Source: a virus
Strand: one strand, 5' to 3'
DNA length: 42,109 nucleotides
Virus record (IMG/VR): IMGVR_UViG_3300031950_000112
Span: 1-42,109 of that record
In this document: piece by piece, positions 39,761 to 42,109 of the stretch
Position numbering within the stretch: the stretch's first letter is position 1
How the letters are laid out: each line of letters opens with the position of its first letter
Program-made: the position numbers and the translations under genes
Notes under the pieces: model-generated
Seen by the model: only the letters and a program-made list of their open reading frames with translations
Told to the model about the DNA's origin: nothing
The model's database searches: none

Positions 39761-40558
39761 TCACCCCGGCATAAACGTCGCCGCATCGATTATCGAGTAA
39801 CACCCATCCGGCCAGCGGACAACCAGCGTGAATGGCGTCCAGAGCTGGCCACGGTAGGTCTGGCCGCTTAGTTCGACGCTCTGCGTCAACATCGGCCAGC
39901 CAAAACCGTACAGGAAACCTAACCGTGTCATCTCATCCGTCCTATCGGCCGGGAACATGGCCATAATCCGAGCTGTCACGGCGTCTAATAACTCCGGCGA
40001 CGGGTCTCGGAAGCACGGCGTCGGCCCCGGAGTCCAGGTGGGTGTAGGCATAGCGGGTTGTGGTGTCCAAGTCGCCGTCGGCAGCGGCGTCCTGGACGGC
40101 GTCGGAGTCCTGTTTTTGGCGACGCAGAACACGATAAAGTCCCCCGTCTGGCCACCGGCGGGGGATACGCGAAACTGGCAACCGCTGTGGTTACCGAAAA
40201 TGGCAAAGTCGGTCACGTTCGGCGCTTTGACGATTCCCGTGACGGCGTAACCTGCTGGCGGTACGAACGTGAGATGATATAACCCCGTCCGCACGCCAAC
40301 CTCAACACCCCACGCGCCGTTGGCGGCCACACTCGTTGATGTCGCGATGAGCCGTCCGTCACAATAAAGCTGCGCAGTAAATCCTTTCACCCCCGATAGG
40401 TCGTCTTCTAGCACGGCTTTGCCGTGTATGTACACGTTCACCGCGACGTGCGGCGTTGGCTGCGCTGTGATCCCGGCAATACTGTCCACCCGCCAGGAGA
40501 TGAACAGGACACAGAGCAAAAGCGCAACGAGTAGGACGTACAGTAGCCAGTTTTTCAT
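39761..40558 (-). CDS. Membrane-anchored protein with a Thr-Pro-rich linker
   Basis: A 265-residue protein. MKNWLLYVLLVALLLCVLFI is a signal anchor. A beta domain follows (~35-140), then a linker of TPTP, TATW and TPGP motifs (~150-180), then a small C-terminal domain. Pro/Thr linkers of this kind are typical of Chloroflexota secreted proteins, which may hint at the host. A surface or lysis-related role is possible. Confidence 0.6.
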   Translation of the reverse strand: MKNWLLYVLLVALLLCVLFISWRVDSIAGITAQPTPHVAVNVYIHGKAVLEDDLSGVKGFTAQLYCDGRLIATSTSVAANGAWGVEVGVRTGLYHLTFVPPAGYAVTGIVKAPNVTDFAIFGNHSGCQFRVSPAGGQTGDFIVFCVAKNRTPTPSRTPLPTATWTPQPAMPTPTWTPGPTPCFRDPSPELLDAVTARIMAMFPADRTDEMTRLGFLYGFGWPMLTQSVELSGQTYRGQLWTPFTLVVRWPDGCYSIIDAATFMPG

Positions 40559-40586
40559 GCTGCCCCCGAAGATGTAATCTTCGCTA

Positions 40587-40709
40587 TCATTCCTTCTTGG
40601 TTTCCTTTGCCAACTGCGCCCGCAGCGCATCAATCTCTTTCCGCAGTAGGATATTCTCGACATAGAGCGCACCGATGATGCGTAGCAGTTCGTCAATAGA
40701 GATGTTCAT
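40587..40709 (-). CDS. 40-residue coiled-coil protein
   Basis: MNISIDELLRIIGALYVENI followed by LRKEIDALRAQLAKE, a leucine-zipper-like helix. The ATG forms an ATGA overlap with the fibre gene stop. Function unknown; could be a small assembly or lysis accessory. Confidence 0.5.
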   Translation of the reverse strand: MNISIDELLRIIGALYVENILLRKEIDALRAQLAKETKKE

Positions 40710-41200
40710 GCTGCACCCCGAATCCGTATGGCTACTAGCTCCTGATAGCGCACGTAAACCGTCGGTGTAGTTGAGTAACAGTAGACCTGCGATTTCACCG
40801 TCCAAGTTGCTGTGCCGGTGGCGGCTGCCGAGAAAACAATCGTGACAGATTTTTTGGCGAGACTCGTATAATCCGCGCCGCCGATGATCGCCTGCGAAAC
40901 ATTCCCGCCGACACTCAATCGGAACGAGGCCACGTCCGTCATCTGTGATGCGTTCACCCACCACGTCAACGTGTGCCATGCGATAACGATATCGCCGCTC
41001 TGCACCTCAATGCTCAGTTGCGGCGCCGGGATATCAGTATACGCCTGCGTGTTAAACGTATACTGCGTGGAACTGCTCGCTGCATAGCGCTGCACCTTAG
41101 TCCCGCCCAGGTCGGCTGCGTGGTAGCCGTCCACCGTGTCGGCATCACCAACGATGTCCGCCCAGAGCTTCTTGAGGCCGCGTGGTGTCAGTATGAGCAT
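40706..41200 (-). CDS. Fibre-like virion protein
   Basis: A 164-residue protein. DADTVDGYHAADL near residue 20 is a motif often found in phage fibre proteins before their beta-rich tips. The rest is beta-rich and Ser/Thr-rich (SAAATGTATWTVKSQV). ATG overlaps the upstream stop (TGATG). Likely part of the tail fibre system. Confidence 0.6.
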   Translation of the reverse strand: MLILTPRGLKKLWADIVGDADTVDGYHAADLGGTKVQRYAASSSTQYTFNTQAYTDIPAPQLSIEVQSGDIVIAWHTLTWWVNASQMTDVASFRLSVGGNVSQAIIGGADYTSLAKKSVTIVFSAAATGTATWTVKSQVYCYSTTPTVYVRYQELVAIRIRGAA

Positions 41201-41526
41201 CAGCTATCTCCGTAGGCGCAGTAGTATACGGGTTGAGAAGACGCTGGCGCGGCAGCGAGCACTGCCTGCAGGGTTTTGGTCGTGGCGTCCAAGACGATGG
41301 GGTGCTCATAGATGAACGTCTCCCCCGCCGCCAGGGTAGCCTTGGCCAGTACCCGCGCCGTGCCGTTGTTGTTCAGTCGCATCGTCACCGTCACCGAGGC
41401 CGTGTCCGCGTTGTAGATGTTCACCAGCCGAATCGTGCGCACCGCGCCGCTCGCTGGGGCTGAGACGATGGTCACCGGTGTTGTGCCATTGAGTAAGCCG
41501 TCCGAGCTGCCCAGGGTAAATGGCAT
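41200..41526 (-). CDS. Small beta-rich virion protein
   Basis: A 108-residue, Ala/Thr-rich beta protein (VTIVSAPASGAVRTIRLVNI; SVTVTMRLNNNGTARVLAKA). Lies between collagen-like fibre genes and the fibre-like gene, with TGATG overlaps at both ends. Probably a fibre head or base component. Family not clear. Confidence 0.55.
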   Translation of the reverse strand: MPFTLGSSDGLLNGTTPVTIVSAPASGAVRTIRLVNIYNADTASVTVTMRLNNNGTARVLAKATLAAGETFIYEHPIVLDATTKTLQAVLAAAPASSQPVYYCAYGDS

Positions 41527-41912
41527 CAGACTGGTCCTCCTGTGGGGTTGTTCACCTTATAGTACCAGTGCCTGTGGGGATTGCCGCCAATCCGCACGTA
41601 CTCCAACGTCGCGCCACTGCCGCTGCTATCCGCAGCGGTGTAAAAATAGTCGTACCCGTTGTCGCCGATAACGTAGTCGCTGTCATAGGCGCTATTATTG
41701 CCAGTGTAGGTAGCCGTGGTGGACAGGTACATGTTGTGATTCTGCACTCCGCTAGCGCCCCGCGGGCCCTGCGGGCCAGGGGCCCCCGCATACCCTTGGG
41801 GCCCAGGCAAGCCCTCGCCAGGCTCCCCTTGCGGGCCTGGCTCTCCGCGCGGGCCGCGCCCCGCGCCAAAAACATAACCTTCGCCCCCAATAACGCGCAA
41901 GACAACCGTCAT
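41526..41912 (-). CDS. Collagen-like tail fibre protein
   Basis: A 128-residue protein. MTVVLRVIGGEGYVFGAGRG is the N-terminal segment; Gly-X-Y repeats (GEPGPQGEPGEG; GAPGPQGPRG) follow; the C-domain opens VQNHNMYLSTT and has PHRHWYY near the end. It is paralogous to the two other collagen-like genes but keeps only one full HxH. It overlaps the previous fibre gene by 4 nt. Confidence 0.8.
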   Translation of the reverse strand: MTVVLRVIGGEGYVFGAGRGPRGEPGPQGEPGEGLPGPQGYAGAPGPQGPRGASGVQNHNMYLSTTATYTGNNSAYDSDYVIGDNGYDYFYTAADSSGSGATLEYVRIGGNPHRHWYYKVNNPTGGPV

Positions 41913-42109
41913 ACCACCGGGCCCGTCCAGTTGTAAAGGTTTTTCTGGTAGTTGTGATAGTGGCTGATATCGTTCACCCGCGCCTGTACCCAGGCCGCCC
42001 CGCTCCCGTTGGAGTCATACGCCATCACAAAGTAGCGATGGTAGCTGGGGTAGCCGTAACAATACGAGTCGCCGCTTTGCTCAATGCCCCAGGTGCTAGC
42101 ACTGGTCAA
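41909..42109 (-). CDS. Collagen-like tail fibre protein, C-terminal part (continues from 201-1)
   Basis: This is the C-terminal 66 residues of the fibre protein that starts at 201. It is in frame with that part across the window ends. The domain (STWGIEQSGDSYCYGYPSYH, ISHYHNYQKN) matches the paralogue at 201-572 in length and HxH position. It ends GPVV, then overlaps the next collagen-like gene by 4 nt. Confidence 0.8.
   Translation of the reverse strand: MTSASTWGIEQSGDSYCYGYPSYHRYFVMAYDSNGSGAAWVQARVNDISHYHNYQKNLYNWTGPVV

Overview
The window looks like one complete, circularly permuted genome of a siphovirus-type tailed phage. The last nine bases (ACTGGTCAA) repeat the first nine. A collagen-like fibre gene on the minus strand runs off position 1 and resumes in frame at 42109, and its closest paralogue aligns without a gap only if the nine bases are counted once. 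The circle would then be 42,100 bp. All genes but one are on the minus strand. I see no integrase, CI-type repressor, DNA polymerase or tRNA gene. The host is uncertain. A secreted protein with a Thr-Pro-rich linker of the kind common in Chloroflexota, and many GC-rich intergenic hairpins, suggest a Chloroflexota (possibly thermophilic) host, but this is inference.

Following minus-strand transcription, the early block starts at a perfect consensus promoter (37731-37759) preceded by three 11-bp direct repeats. It runs down to a strong terminator after ssb (24879-24915). It holds small early proteins (two from a 300-bp duplicated promoter-plus-gene cassette), a single-strand-annealing candidate, zinc-ribbon proteins, membrane proteins, a ParB/HTH/DNA methyltransferase with its own promoter and an elaborate leader, a PD-(D/E)XK-like nuclease, an O/DnaD-like replication protein with internal iterons, a DnaB-family helicase, an IS110-like protein without its RuvC half, and SSB. 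Three arrays of a 36-bp repeat lie around the IS110-like and zinc-finger genes.

The late block begins just past the terminator with a small sigma-region-4-like protein. HNH, ParB-DUF4417, terminase, portal, MuF, scaffold and capsid genes follow. Next comes a four-gene cassette (GT4, B12-radical SAM, radical SAM/SPASM, GT4) joined by 4-nt overlaps. After it lie head-tail connectors, tail tube, frameshifted tail chaperones, tape measure, Dit, tail-associated protein, a GT2-methyltransferase fusion and collagen-like fibres. The block crosses the window ends to further fibres and a lysis cluster (SLT lysozyme, coiled-coil/membrane proteins, metallophosphoesterase, holin candidate).

The only plus-strand gene (22150-22767) has its own perfect consensus promoter. 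It encodes an excisionase/MerR-type HTH fused to a JAMM (JAB/MPN) metalloprotease-like domain. The strongest candidates for something undescribed are this HTH-JAMM protein, the radical SAM/glycosyltransferase cassette inside the virion operon, and the 36-bp arrays beside the IS110-like gene. No gene-free stretch exceeds 300 bases; the longest, about 32766-32972, holds only a GC-rich hairpin and no convincing gene.
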